NCBI RefSeq assembly: GCF_001650195.1
Contig: NZ_LXYR01000015.1
Span: 1-64,000 of the forward strand
Direction of reading: 5' to 3'
Source: Phormidesmis priestleyi BC1401
GTDB taxonomy: Bacteria; Cyanobacteriota; Cyanobacteriia; Leptolyngbyales; Leptolyngbyaceae
DNA length: 64,000 nt
The notes beneath the pieces were generated by a model that did no database searches, was not told the origin of the DNA, and saw only the letters and a list, made by a program, of their open reading frames with translations. Each line of letters starts with the position of its first letter. Position 1 is the first letter of the stretch. The position numbers were made by a program, and so were the translations under genes. Positions 1 to 8,267 of the stretch are shown piece after piece.

Positions 1-1
1 T

Positions 2-121
2 AAGGGCAAAAAAGTGCAAGATGGGTTGAAAAGCTATATTGGACTGAGTTTCAGAGAACTCACGAAAGAAAGCTTCAAGCTTGAGGAATTCTGCGGGTTT
101 AGCAGAAGTTCTACATTGTGA
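2..121 (+). CDS. C-terminal end of an unidentified protein (enters from left edge)
   Basis: An open frame of 39 codons runs in from the window edge and ends at TGA 119-121. The peptide (start KGKKVQDGLKSY, end FCGFSRSSTL) looks more protein-like than the other frames. I do not recognise the family; with an insertion sequence 280 bp downstream it could be the end of another transposase, but that is only a guess. No further gene is visible between it and the insertion sequence. Confidence 0.25.
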   Translation, partial: KGKKVQDGLKSYIGLSFRELTKESFKLEEFCGFSRSSTL

Positions 122-400
122 GACTGCCCCACTTTCTTTGCAGCATATAGGTTATATCTTTTTGAGGGTGAGCTGATCTGACTTTCCGTCTCACGAGCTT
201 GGGGCAGTTTGGCGTACTACAAAACGGCAATTGAGTTCAATTCTAGTCCAGTGCTTTTTTGAGACTGCCGCTCTCAGTTTAGGACAGAGACTTGTAAGAG
301 CAACGCTTTGGCAAAAGCGACGAGCCAGACTTTATCCTCACAGGATTTCCTTGCTCGGTGGCTCTCCAAGAGGGCGTAAAGGTAGCGAGGCTGCATCCAA

Positions 401-1225
401 GGGTTGTGTCGCAAATACTTTTTAGTGACAAACGAAGTATCTCGTTCGCGTTCCGTTAAGCGCTAATTCCAAAGAGTTCTTCGATAAACTTTGCTTGAGA
501 TACACTGTCCCCTTTGCTGATTCCCTTCACTTGCCCTTTGCGAATCATACTCATCGCTTCGATGCCTCTTAAGGTTCGTCTTGCCGTATTAAATGAGCCG
601 AATCCCATCATTGGCTTTGTCAATCGCTTGATGTTTCGATGATCCTGCTCGATGATGTTATTCAGGTACTTGCTCTGCCGTAACTTCGTCTCTGCTGCCA
701 GCGTTTCATCCGCTTTCAAGGCTTCGACTGCCACCGGATAAGCGGCATTTTTATCGACTGTAATTACCCGTGGAGTTTGAGTGTGAGTCGCCTTGAGAAC
801 TTTGCGGAAAAACCGTGCGGCTGCCTTGCCGTCCCGCTTTGCGCTCAACATGAAGTCGAGCGTGTTACCTATTGAATCGACGGCGCGGTAAAGGTATTTC
901 CACCCTCCTTTGACTTCGATATACGTCTCGTCCACCCGCCACGAATCGTTGGTCGGATTCAGGTGGGGTCGAATGCGCTTATCCAGTTCTGGGGCGTAGC
1001 TCAACACCCATCGGTGAATGGTAGAGTGATCCACCTCCACTCCTCTATCTGCCATCATTTCTTCCAAGTTCCGGTAGCTCAGGGGATAGCGACAATACCA
1101 CCGCACATTCAGCAAGATGATTTCTGGCAGGAAGTGCCGCCACTTAAACAAGGATTGGGCAACCATTTAAGATGAGACGAGAGAAAATTGAGCCTTCCAA
1201 CCCTATCATTTTTGCGACACAACCC
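401..1225 (-). mobile_element. IS6-family insertion sequence, complete, 825 bp
   Basis: A 15-bp perfect terminal inverted repeat bounds the element: GGGTTGTGTCGCAAA at 401-415 and its complement at 1211-1225. It contains a single DDE transposase gene on the minus strand. Size and one-ORF layout fit the IS6 family. The 8-bp flanks (gcatccaa on the left, gatcgatt on the right) are not direct repeats, so no target-site duplication is visible. This would be expected if the copy took part in replicon fusion or later recombination. Confidence 0.9.
456..1166 (-). CDS. IS6-family DDE transposase
   Basis: The 236-residue protein is full length for an IS6 (IS26-like) transposase. The N-terminal part contains a helix-turn-helix-like segment (YRNLEEMMADRGVEVDHSTI, about residues 31-50) that would bind the terminal repeats. 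The catalytic core has the first Asp in WRVDETYIEVKG (about residue 79), the second in VITVDKNAAYP (about 139), and the Glu region near NIIEQDHRNIKR (about 170-181). The frame is intact, so the element may still be active. It is the only gene in the element. Confidence 0.92.
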   Translation of the reverse strand: MVAQSLFKWRHFLPEIILLNVRWYCRYPLSYRNLEEMMADRGVEVDHSTIHRWVLSYAPELDKRIRPHLNPTNDSWRVDETYIEVKGGWKYLYRAVDSIGNTLDFMLSAKRDGKAAARFFRKVLKATHTQTPRVITVDKNAAYPVAVEALKADETLAAETKLRQSKYLNNIIEQDHRNIKRLTKPMMGFGSFNTARRTLRGIEAMSMIRKGQVKGISKGDSVSQAKFIEELFGISA

Positions 1226-1292
1226 GATCGATTGCATTCATCCGTGAATTTAATGTTTGAAGACGACCCATTGTTGGTCATGGCAAAATATT

Positions 1293-1330
1293 AGACGTTC
1301 TACCGGAACGTCTCTACGGCATTGGGTAAA
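1293..1330 (+). repeat. Dispersed palindromic repeat, GAACGTCT type
   Basis: AGACGTTC-taccg-GAACGTCT forms an 8-bp stem, followed by ctctacggcattgggtaaa. The same palindrome-plus-tail pattern recurs twice at 44664-44816 (gtctctacggcgttgggttaa), so this is a dispersed cyanobacterial repeat family. Confidence 0.6.
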
Positions 1331-1384
1331 TTTATTGTTGGTTCTATTTATGGCTTGGTTCGGTGCATCCTCTGCCTTTAAAAT

Positions 1385-1410
1385 AAAAAACCCCAGCCGT
1401 GAAGCCGGGG
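1385..1410 (-). terminator. Intrinsic terminator for leftward transcripts
   Basis: On the minus strand CCCCGGC-ttcac-GGCTGGGG forms a 7-8 bp stem (one G·U) and is followed by TTTTTTATTT. It points left and could end transcripts coming from the cry-DASH side. Confidence 0.6.
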
Positions 1411-1509
1411 TGAATAATCAGGGTGCATCTACCATTCCTTTATTCCCAAAATGAGAGATGCTATCCGGGAAAACCTGCGAAAATCTTTTTTCACCTTGAA
1501 ATTGAAGCC

Positions 1510-1840
1510 ATGCAGTATCCTCAAACCTCGGACGGGCGCTATTTTGTGGTTAAAGGGCGGCTCTGGCGATGTTCTAATCCTGCGTTGAGCGGAAGAGGCT
1601 CGATCGAACCTTGTCAAAGACCTAATGAGCGCCCGTCGAGCCGTCAGACACACTCTAGAGAACGGTGATGAAACCGCCTTGAAAGAGGCACGTCAGCACG
1701 TCGATGCTGCCAAAGTTGCGCTCGGCGAGCGAGGTGCCGTCTGGTGGACAGATGGCGAACCCGACTTTAACCGCAAGCTAGTTAAAAATACGCCCTATGC
1801 AGAGTGGTACGACACGATCGCGTCATCGTCTGCCCCTTAG
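1510..1840 (+). pseudogene. Small conserved protein (about 109 aa) broken by one-base frameshift
   Basis: Frame 1 from ATG 1510 reads MQYPQTSDGRYFVVKGRLWR then CSNPALS and continues out of frame. From about 1592 the continuation is in another frame, reading EEARSNLVKDLMSARRAVR to the end (TPYAEWYDTIASSSAP, stop 1838-1840). Removing one G of agcggaagag (about 1591-1592) joins the two into one protein of a family common in bacteria, with conserved SPDGRYFVVRGRLWR-like and GERGxVWWTDGxPD-like segments. The second half alone (from ATG 1625) is 71 aa. Function of the family is unknown to me. The lesion may be a real single-base insertion or a sequencing error. The 3' end overlaps the convergent cry-DASH gene by 18 bp. 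Confidence 0.75.
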
Positions 1841-3325
1841 TTTGGGCTTGGTTTGCGTGCCTGCGATCGAGAACGCTGCATTGTAGATTTTCTCGTTTGC
1901 CTCCGCCGACTTAAACAAATCAACAACGGGATTGGGATAATCAACGCCCAATCTCACCCCAAATCGCTGTTGTTCGACGGGCAAAAGCTTCCAGGGTTCA
2001 TGCACTTTAGACGCAGGCAGATTCGTCAGTTCGGGGAGCCAATGCTTCACATAGTCGCCTTGCAGATCGTAATCTTTGGCTTGTTTGGTGATGTTAAAAA
2101 ACCGAAACCCACGGGCATCATTGCCAACTCCGGCGGTATAGTTCCAGTTTGCCCAATTGCTGCACACGTCATAGTCAATCAGCAGCGACTCAAACCACTC
2201 GGCTCCCAGTTGCCAATTGATGCCCAGGTTTTTGGTGAGAAAACTCGCGACATTTTGCCGTCCGCGATTAGACATAAAACCCGTCGCCGCAATTTCTCGC
2301 ATGTTGGCATCCACGAGTGGAAATCCGGTTTTGCCTTCGCGCCAGAGATCAAACCGCTCCCAGTCTTCTTTCCAGGGTAGCGAGACTCCTTGCAAGCCCG
2401 ATCGTCTAAAAATTCGCGCCCCGTGCTTAGCACAGATAAATCGAAAATAATCGCGCCACAGCAACTCAAAAATTAGCCAATAGGTCGAGTCATTCTTAGT
2501 TCGCTGAGATTCATAATCCTGCACATGCCAGTAGATATAGCGAGGCGATAGACACCCCAGCGCCAGCCAGGGTGAGAATTTTGATGAATAATCTGCCCCC
2601 AGCATTCCATTGCGGGTTTCTTTATAAACTTTCAGATGGTCGTGTTGCCAAAAATAATGGTCTAGTCTGGCGATACCTGCCGTTTCTCCGCCCTTAAAGG
2701 CAATAACCCCACGCGGATCAGAGACGGGAGCGTCTAGCCCAAAATCGGACAGAATGGGCAACTCGCCCGCTTCGATATCAGGCAATGCAGGCAGCGATCG
2801 AGGGGTGGGAAACACCTCATAGACCTTAACCTCTTTTTCGACCTCTTTGCGAAACCGAGTAAAGAGTTCAGGAACGTCTTGAATGTCAAAAGGCAGATCA
2901 TCAGGATGATAAAGGGTGTGTCCCCAAGCGGCTACAGCCGGGATATTTGCCTCCTGCAACGCCGTCTCAAGGGCAGTCTCTACTGCTAGCTCTTCTGACG
3001 TAGTTTCGCGATAAAACCGAACGGTTGTGGCTCCTAATTCTTGTGCCAAAGTGGGAATAATTTCTTCGGGAAATCCTTGGCGCAGAATCAGATCGCTGCC
3101 GATCGCCCTCAATGACTCCCGCAAATCTGCAATGCTCTCAAGCAAAAACTGAGCACGAAACGATCCCGTCTTGGGAAATCCGTGAGAAGTCCTCCCAAAT
3201 TGTCTAGGGTCGAAACAATAAACCGGAATCACATCGCCTTCAGCCTTCAACGCTTTTGCGAGCGGCTCATGGTCGTGTAGGCGGAGGTCATTGCGATACC
3301 AAACGAGAATTCGTGGCTTAGTCAC
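1823..3325 (-). CDS. Cryptochrome-DASH / photolyase-family flavoprotein
   Basis: The 500-aa protein has the full length of cry-DASH. It has the N-terminal alpha/beta photolyase domain (ILVWYRNDLRLHDHEPL at residues 5-21, antenna chromophore side) and the helical FAD-binding domain in the second half. Diagnostic blocks include GCLSPRYIYWHVQDYE, LLWRDYFRFICAKHG and FMSNRGRQNVASFL, plus the flavin-site region CSNWANWNYTAGVGND. The family binds FAD and a folate antenna and repairs cyclobutane pyrimidine dimers, mainly in single-stranded DNA, using blue light. The C-terminus is short and basic. It is a single gene, convergent with the broken gene at 1510-1840. Confidence 0.95.
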   Translation of the reverse strand: MTKPRILVWYRNDLRLHDHEPLAKALKAEGDVIPVYCFDPRQFGRTSHGFPKTGSFRAQFLLESIADLRESLRAIGSDLILRQGFPEEIIPTLAQELGATTVRFYRETTSEELAVETALETALQEANIPAVAAWGHTLYHPDDLPFDIQDVPELFTRFRKEVEKEVKVYEVFPTPRSLPALPDIEAGELPILSDFGLDAPVSDPRGVIAFKGGETAGIARLDHYFWQHDHLKVYKETRNGMLGADYSSKFSPWLALGCLSPRYIYWHVQDYESQRTKNDSTYWLIFELLWRDYFRFICAKHGARIFRRSGLQGVSLPWKEDWERFDLWREGKTGFPLVDANMREIAATGFMSNRGRQNVASFLTKNLGINWQLGAEWFESLLIDYDVCSNWANWNYTAGVGNDARGFRFFNITKQAKDYDLQGDYVKHWLPELTNLPASKVHEPWKLLPVEQQRFGVRLGVDYPNPVVDLFKSAEANEKIYNAAFSIAGTQTKPKLRGRR

Positions 3326-3470
3326 AAAAGAACTTAAATCAAGATTGCTCTTTGATCTTAGCGTTTATAAAGAAAAGTAAAGGAACAACTCTCGCCAAAA
3401 AACAGAGGACGAAACGCCTATTGAGCGATCGTCCCCTATCTCTCTATTCGATAACCCCTCTAACTCACGA

Positions 3471-3767
3471 TTAGCCAAGCAGCGAATTCTGCATCGCCAC
3501 TGAGACTTGAACCTGCTCCAATGCACTTTTGAGTAATTGCAGCGCTAAGATTGCCAAAATCGCAGAGAAGTCGAGTCCGCCGAGAGGGGGAATAAACGAT
3601 CTAAAAATATTCAGGTAAGGGTCAGTAAGTTGAGTCAAAATTGAGAAGGGAGGGTTGAGCCAGTCAATTGTGGGAAACCAACTGAGCAAGATCCGAATAA
3701 ATAGCAGCACCAGATAAATGCCGACAAAGCCGCTAATAGTGCTGATGAGCAGTTGCAAAGGGTTCAT
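3471..3767 (-). CDS. YggT-family small membrane protein
   Basis: 98 aa with two hydrophobic segments (about residues 7-27 and 62-84) separated by the family loop FIRILLSWFPTIDWLNPPFS and LTDPYLNIFRSFIPPLGGLD. This matches the YggT / CCB3-type family, in cyanobacteria and plastids linked to membrane-protein or cytochrome b6 haem assembly. It precedes a 110-aa glycine-zipper-like gene on the same strand by about 100 bp. Function in this organism is not shown by the sequence. Confidence 0.9.
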   Translation of the reverse strand: MNPLQLLISTISGFVGIYLVLLFIRILLSWFPTIDWLNPPFSILTQLTDPYLNIFRSFIPPLGGLDFSAILAILALQLLKSALEQVQVSVAMQNSLLG

Positions 3768-3863
3768 AGAGTTGCGGATTCCTTGTTAGAGTCTAGTGAG
3801 TTTTATGATTTGCAGATAGTTTAAGCGATATTCGCATGGTTGAGATCGCTCTCACAGAGCATT

Positions 3864-4196
3864 CTAACGCTCTGGCTCCTCGGTGAATGACCGTTCTCGA
3901 TCGCTCTCAGTTGCCCGTCCATTCACGTTGCCTAGCTGGTGTCGCACATCGTCGATCGCATCATTGAGTTGAGCAATCTTATCTTCTAGGCTGCGTCGAG
4001 ACAGCTCCATATTCTGCTCGGTCGCGCCACGAAGCGATCGCTTCTTTTTACCGTCTTCAGGCTTTAACAGGGATTCTTCGGTCGCACCTTCAAGCCGTTG
4101 AGCCGTCAATAGAGATCCTAATACGCCTCCAATCACACTGCCCACGATCGCGCCCAGAACAAAACCACCAGAAAAATTATCTTGTTGACTCATCAC
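3864..4196 (-). CDS. YtxH-like conserved cyanobacterial protein with glycine-rich membrane segment
   Basis: 110 aa. Residues 9-32 (GGFVLGAIVGSVIGGVLGSL) form a glycine-zipper-like hydrophobic helix near the N-terminus. The rest is charged and predicted helical (RRSLEDKIAQLNDAIDDVRHQL, about 66-87), probably a short coiled coil. This layout resembles YtxH-domain proteins. The role is unknown. The gene lies between the YggT-family gene and upp, all on the minus strand. Confidence 0.75.
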   Translation of the reverse strand: MMSQQDNFSGGFVLGAIVGSVIGGVLGSLLTAQRLEGATEESLLKPEDGKKKRSLRGATEQNMELSRRSLEDKIAQLNDAIDDVRHQLGNVNGRATESDRERSFTEEPER

Positions 4197-4275
4197 TCAT
4201 CATGCTCACTTTAACTGAGTCTCACTTCCAGCTTAACGCCGTTCGATCAAAACGATAACTCGATTCACCTCAGAA

Positions 4276-4926
4276 TTAGGTGCCAAACGTGCGATCGCCC
4301 GCATCGCCCAACCCTGGAACGATGAAGCCTTTTTCGTTTAGCCCTTCGTCGATCGCCGCCGTATAAATATTCAAGCCGGGATAGGCAACACTCAGTTTTT
4401 GCAGCGCTGGAGGTGCCGCCACAACTGCCACAATTCTCACCAGTGCGGGATCGACCCCTCTTTTGGTCAATTCTTCCATCGCCGCGATCGTGGTTCCTCC
4501 CGTCGCCAGCATTGGGTCGGTAATCAACACATGGGTTTGCGGACTGATCTGGTCAGGAAGACGATTGAGGTAACAACTCGCCTCTAAAGTTTCCTCATTT
4601 CGCACAAGTCCAAGGTGATAAATCGAGGCTAAAGGCAGAATCCCTTGCGCTCCATCCAGCAGGGCGAGTCCGGCGCGAAGAATCGGAACCACCACGATCG
4701 GCACTTCGGGATTAATAAACGTCGCGGGACAAGGTGACAGCGGAGTCTCGATCGTGGTTTCAACCGTCGGAAGCCATTCACGAATCGCCTCGTAGGTGAG
4801 CCATCGCCCCAACTCAGTCATAGCGCTGCGAAAGAGCGCGGAAGGAGTCGCCGCATCACGGGCTACGCCCAACCAGTGTTTGATCAGGGGATGAGGCGGA
4901 ACGTAGACACGCAGTTGAAGAGTCAT
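4276..4926 (-). CDS. upp: Uracil phosphoribosyltransferase
   Basis: 216 aa, normal length. Converts uracil + PRPP to UMP (pyrimidine salvage). The PRPP-binding loop is ITDPMLATGGTTIAAMEEL (about residues 135-153). The uracil-binding C-terminus is GFIVPGLGDAGDRTFGT. The conserved VVPILRAGLALLDG block is at about 77-90. Start ATG 4926 fits the family N-terminus (MTLQLRVYVPPHPLIKHW). It is the first minus-strand gene left of a 500-bp intergenic region. Confidence 0.96.
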   Translation of the reverse strand: MTLQLRVYVPPHPLIKHWLGVARDAATPSALFRSAMTELGRWLTYEAIREWLPTVETTIETPLSPCPATFINPEVPIVVVPILRAGLALLDGAQGILPLASIYHLGLVRNEETLEASCYLNRLPDQISPQTHVLITDPMLATGGTTIAAMEELTKRGVDPALVRIVAVVAAPPALQKLSVAYPGLNIYTAAIDEGLNEKGFIVPGLGDAGDRTFGT

Positions 4927-5086
4927 AAGCGATCGAGCACCCGCAGCAGGTCAAAAGTTTGAACCATCATACTCTCTTCCTGTCTCTGTTTCAGGTAATC
5001 TCGGCAGGTTGCAGGTAAAAAGATTCTACTAACTCTGGTGAACAGGACTTCTCTAAAAGTCTGTTGAGATTTACTTGCAATAGTAT

Positions 5087-5116
5087 TGACAATAGTTCTC
5101 AACTAATTCTATAGTG
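5087..5116 (+). promoter_or_regulatory. Sigma70-type promoter
   Basis: TTGACA (5087-5092) and TATAGT (5111-5116) are separated by 18 bp, close to consensus. Transcription would start near 5122, directly in front of a hairpin-plus-T-run, and 300 bp before the serpin gene. Confidence 0.6.
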
Positions 5117-5121
5117 CTCTG

Positions 5122-5191
5122 TAGTGTTCTCCTCTCTAGAGGAATCGGCAGAAGGGGTCAGGCGGCAATTGCAGGCTAGTCCCCTTTTTTG
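5122..5191 (+). ncRNA. Candidate small RNA of about 70 nt (not a known family)
   Basis: Between the promoter at 5087-5116 and a T-run at 5186-5191 lies a short segment with a first small stem (CCTCT-ct-AGAGG, 5132-5143) and a GGGG...CCCC pairing (5155-5158 with 5182-5185) directly before TTTTTT. No reading frame fits inside. It could be a free sRNA or an attenuated leader of the serpin gene. I do not match it to Yfr1, Yfr2 or 6S RNA. Confidence 0.4.
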
Positions 5192-5279
5192 TTTGTGTGA
5201 AGCCGTCTTTTACCTGGATTTCACTTGAGGCGATGAGCGATCGCATTTTTTGCAGAGTTGGAGATGCCAAAGCTCACAC

Positions 5280-5369
5280 TCAAATTCTCGTCTCCCAGTC
5301 CTCAATCTGCAACTCCTCAATCCGCTCAAATTCTCGCGTGTTGTGCGTCACCAAAACCGTAACAAACCT
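5280..5369 (-). pseudogene. Remnant of a VapC-type PIN-domain toxin (C-terminal end)
   Basis: The minus strand reads VTVLVTHNTREFERIEELQI then EDWETRI and stop (codons 5363 down to 5280). This matches the typical VapC C-terminus (VTxNTREFxRVxGLxxEDW). Upstream the frame loses similarity and no start, antitoxin gene or catalytic N-terminal Asp is present. It is a fragment left in the upp/serpin intergenic region. Confidence 0.7.
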
Positions 5370-5432
5370 GACCGGAAATTGTAGATGCACTAGCGTAGCG
5401 AGTAGAGAGAAGATATTTGGTAGAACGTCACG

Positions 5433-6704
5433 ATGAGCAAATTTTTATTCGCCCGAATTAGCATCGCACTCTTAGCCGCGATCGTCACTTTAACGTCAGT
5501 TAGCTGCTCAGGTGCGGCAAGCTCAAACTTAAATCCGAAGCCGTCTCAGACCACTACAAAACCCGCTGCCCTTAAAATCGTGGTCAATTCCAAGCTTGTC
5601 GAGGCGAATACTCGTTTTAGCTTCAAACTGTTCTCAGAAATTCTTAAGCAAGACGGCAAAAAGAATGTGTTTGTGTCGCCTTCGAGTGTCGCGATCGCGC
5701 TTTCTATGGCGTATAACGGTGCCAAAGGTGAGACCCAGCAAGCGATCGCTAAAGCGCTGGAAATGCAGGGAATGAGCCTGTCAGACATCAATCAATCAAA
5801 CGCCAATCTCAAAACCAGTCTCGAAAGCAGTGACCCAGCCGTGCAGTTGACGATCGCCAATTCGCTTTGGGCAAGAAAGGGCGTTGACTTCAAGCCAGAA
5901 TTTATTCAACGAAATCAAGCGTTTTACGCCGCCGAAGTGACATCACTCGACTTTGCCGACCCGTCAGCCCCTACTCAAATTAACGGCTGGGTGAAAAAAA
6001 ATACGCAGGGCAAAATTAGCGAGATCGTCGATGATATTGATGCCGATCAGGTGATGTTTTTGATCAACGCCATCTATTTCAAAGGCAAATGGATGAATGA
6101 GTTTGATAAGAGCCAGACCGCTGATCAGCCGTTCACCCTAGCAGATGGTCGCCAAAAACAGCACCCGATGATGTCGCAAAGAGGCGATTATCGCTACACC
6201 GAAAATCAGCAGTTTCAAGCGGTGAGTCTCCCCTACGGCAAAGGGCGCACCAGTTTATATGTATTCCTACCAAAGCCAAACTCCAATCTTGCAGACTTTC
6301 AAAAAACGCTGACGGCTGAAAATTGGCAAACCTGGATGAAAACTTTCAGTAAGCGAGAAGGCTCGATTCAACTTCCGCGCTTCAAAATGGAGTATGAAAT
6401 CCAACTTAAAAAATCGCTCTCAGCCTTGGGAATGGGCATCGCGTTCGACCCCTTAAAAGCAGATTTTTCCAATCTCAGCGAAACTTCAACTCGCATTGAT
6501 GAAGTCAAACACAAAACCTTTGTCGAAGTGAACGAAGAAGGCACCGAAGCCGCCGCCGTCACCTCGATCGGGATTCGCGCTACATCTGCTCAAATGGAGG
6601 TTGCACCATTTTCGATGACGGTCGATCGTCCTTTTTTCTGCGCGATTCGAGACAACAAAACGGGCGAAATTTTATTTATGGGTGCGATCGTCAATCCAGC
6701 TTAA
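5433..6704 (+). CDS. Serpin (serine-protease inhibitor), probable lipoprotein
   Basis: 423 aa. A signal peptide with hydrophobic core at residues 10-22 ends in SVSC with Cys25, a possible lipobox, so the protein is probably exported and membrane-anchored. The serpin fold follows (NVFVSPSSVAIALSMAYNGA, ANSLWARKG, INAIYFKGKWMNEF, VSLPYGKGRTSLYVFLPK). The reactive-centre hinge is EEGTEAAAVTS at residues 368-378, with the small-residue pattern of inhibitory serpins. The C-terminal DRPFFCAIRDNKTGEILFMG block is intact. The target protease is unknown. The gene stands alone downstream of a candidate sRNA. Confidence 0.95.
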   Translation: MSKFLFARISIALLAAIVTLTSVSCSGAASSNLNPKPSQTTTKPAALKIVVNSKLVEANTRFSFKLFSEILKQDGKKNVFVSPSSVAIALSMAYNGAKGETQQAIAKALEMQGMSLSDINQSNANLKTSLESSDPAVQLTIANSLWARKGVDFKPEFIQRNQAFYAAEVTSLDFADPSAPTQINGWVKKNTQGKISEIVDDIDADQVMFLINAIYFKGKWMNEFDKSQTADQPFTLADGRQKQHPMMSQRGDYRYTENQQFQAVSLPYGKGRTSLYVFLPKPNSNLADFQKTLTAENWQTWMKTFSKREGSIQLPRFKMEYEIQLKKSLSALGMGIAFDPLKADFSNLSETSTRIDEVKHKTFVEVNEEGTEAAAVTSIGIRATSAQMEVAPFSMTVDRPFFCAIRDNKTGEILFMGAIVNPA

Positions 6705-6771
6705 AATTGCTTATCCTTTTCCGATTGAACCAGCTATTCTATTAGCGGAGTGCTTTACATAGGTCAAACCG

Positions 6772-7563
6772 TTGCATAGTCTCCGTTCTCAGTGGCTAAA
6801 TCTGGTCAGTTTCATGCAATCAAATTCTACAGACCGCGATCGTGGCTTTAAATCGTTTTCGTTGCGCCATTTGTCGGCACCCGGCGGCTGGCTTCTCATC
6901 ACGGGAGGCACGATCGGGCTGCTGTTTTGGAACGGTCGCTTGGTCGTGGCAACCGGAGCCGGAATTGCGGTAATGATGCTGGTTTACCTGAGTCAAGACG
7001 GCAATTGGAAAGCTCCTTGGTCAGACGTACAGAAGTTTTTGCAAGGCTGGAATCAGCCCTTTCTGTTAGCCGCAGCGAGTGGCAGTGCAGCAACCTTTGG
7101 GATTTATCTAGCCGCCTCTCTCTGGGCTGAAGTCGGCAGTCCTTGGATTGCAACCGGAATGATCTTGCAGCAAACCGCCACGATCGGAACCTTGGGCTTT
7201 TTGATCTGGCAAATGCTCAACCGTCAAGAAAGTCTCCCCACCACTCGCTTTAACCAAACTTTAGATGACTTAACCAATGGAGACCCGCTTAAGCGGTTGA
7301 TTGCTGTGCGCCGAATGACAGACACGATCGAGCAACAGAGCGATCGTGCCCAAAAACGTCAAATGGCAGATTATTTGCGCGTCATGCTGAGTCGAGAAGA
7401 AGACCCGATCGTCCGAGATGCTGTGCTTGAAGGATTGCAGTCTCTCGACATTATTCGTAGCCTTCCTGAAAGTAAGGTGCAGGCGATCGCGACTCCGATC
7501 GCGCTTCAGCGTTCTGCAACCCAAACTCGGAGCCGTCATCCGGTGTCTCAGACTGCCGACTGA
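6772..7563 (+). CDS. Conserved cyanobacterial membrane protein with armadillo/HEAT-like C-terminus
   Basis: 263 aa from a TTG at 6772; an in-frame ATG at 6814 (MQSNSTDRDRGF) is an alternative start. There are about four membrane segments between residues 40 and 150 (GWLLITGGTIGLLFW, VVATGAGIAVMMLVYL, PFLLAAASGSAATFGIYLAA, QTATIGTLGFLIWQM). A soluble helical part (residues 160-245: LIAVRRMTDTIEQ, RQMADYLRVMLSREEDPIVRDAVLEGL) resembles armadillo/HEAT-type repeats. Function unknown. Confidence 0.8.
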   Translation: MHSLRSQWLNLVSFMQSNSTDRDRGFKSFSLRHLSAPGGWLLITGGTIGLLFWNGRLVVATGAGIAVMMLVYLSQDGNWKAPWSDVQKFLQGWNQPFLLAAASGSAATFGIYLAASLWAEVGSPWIATGMILQQTATIGTLGFLIWQMLNRQESLPTTRFNQTLDDLTNGDPLKRLIAVRRMTDTIEQQSDRAQKRQMADYLRVMLSREEDPIVRDAVLEGLQSLDIIRSLPESKVQAIATPIALQRSATQTRSRHPVSQTAD

Positions 7564-7632
7564 GCTATGCATTCTGGCAGGCAAAGTCTCGTTTGTTATA
7601 GTGAAAGACACCTCTCAAGTTGAGATGATTTT

Positions 7633-7857
7633 ATGGATATCGCGGCAACTTTAGATCAGATCACGGCTTTGAGCATCGACGATCGAATTAATCTAGTTCA
7701 AGCAATTTGGGATAGCATCGCCGCAGAGCAAGCTCATCCTGACCTCACTCAAGACCAGCAGCAAGAACTCGATCGCAGAATCACTGCTTATGATGCCAAT
7801 CCTACTCAGGTAATGACTTGGGAAGAGATCAAAGCGTCGATTAAAGGGCAGCCATGA
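7633..7857 (+). CDS. Addiction-module antitoxin (TIGR02574-type)
   Basis: 74 aa with the family pattern LSIDDRINLVQAIWDSIA ... LTQDQQQELDRRITAYDANP and a C-terminal TWEEIKASI. These small helical proteins bind and neutralise RelE/ParE toxins and usually repress their own operon. The stop overlaps the start of the next gene (ATGA at 7854-7857), the usual coupling of a toxin-antitoxin operon. Confidence 0.9.
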   Translation: MDIAATLDQITALSIDDRINLVQAIWDSIAAEQAHPDLTQDQQQELDRRITAYDANPTQVMTWEEIKASIKGQP

Positions 7858-8150
7858 GCTTCGTGTTGATATTTCGTCCCGAAGTTCGTGAGGAGTTGAA
7901 CGAAGCTTACCAATGGTATGAAGGGCAGCAACTTGGGCTTGGAGACGATTTCATAGACTGCGTTGATGAAATGATCAATCGAATTTGTCAAATGCCTGAG
8001 TTGTATACGATCATTCATCGCGATGTGCGTCGAGCAGTGGTGCATCGTTTTCCGTATGCTGTTTACTACCGGATTGCACTCGATCGAGTCATTGTATTAG
8101 CGGTTCTTCACGGTCGAGGAAATCCAAAAGCGTGGCAAGCGCGAACTTGA
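7854..8150 (+). CDS. RelE/ParE-family toxin
   Basis: 98 aa with the RelE/ParE fold signature: FRPEVREELNEAYQWYEGQQ (helix 1), LGDDFIDCVDEMINRI, then RRAVVHRFPYAVYYRIALDRVIVLAVLHGRGNP in the beta-sheet/C-terminal part. It is probably a gyrase-directed or ribosome-dependent toxin; the sequence alone does not decide which. It is translationally coupled to the antitoxin upstream by a 4-bp overlap. Confidence 0.92.
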   Translation: MSFVLIFRPEVREELNEAYQWYEGQQLGLGDDFIDCVDEMINRICQMPELYTIIHRDVRRAVVHRFPYAVYYRIALDRVIVLAVLHGRGNPKAWQART

Positions 8151-8193
8151 TAACTCAGTTGAAGTCTGAGGTTAGTCTACTCGCAAAAATCCC

Positions 8194-8222
8194 TAAAAAA
8201 GGGCGCATTGTATTGCACCCTT
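8194..8222 (-). terminator. Intrinsic terminator of gnd
   Basis: On the minus strand AAGGGTGCA-atacaa-TGCGCCCTT forms a 9-bp stem (one G·U) followed by TTTTTT, 45 bp after the gnd stop. Confidence 0.75.
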
Positions 8223-8267
8223 GTTCGTAAGTAATTTGGCTACGAAGCCGTTAAACCCAAAGCTTAA

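Noticed and set aside
1257-1454. 65-codon ORF after the insertion sequence
   Set aside because: It runs through a dispersed palindrome and an intrinsic terminator; not a gene.
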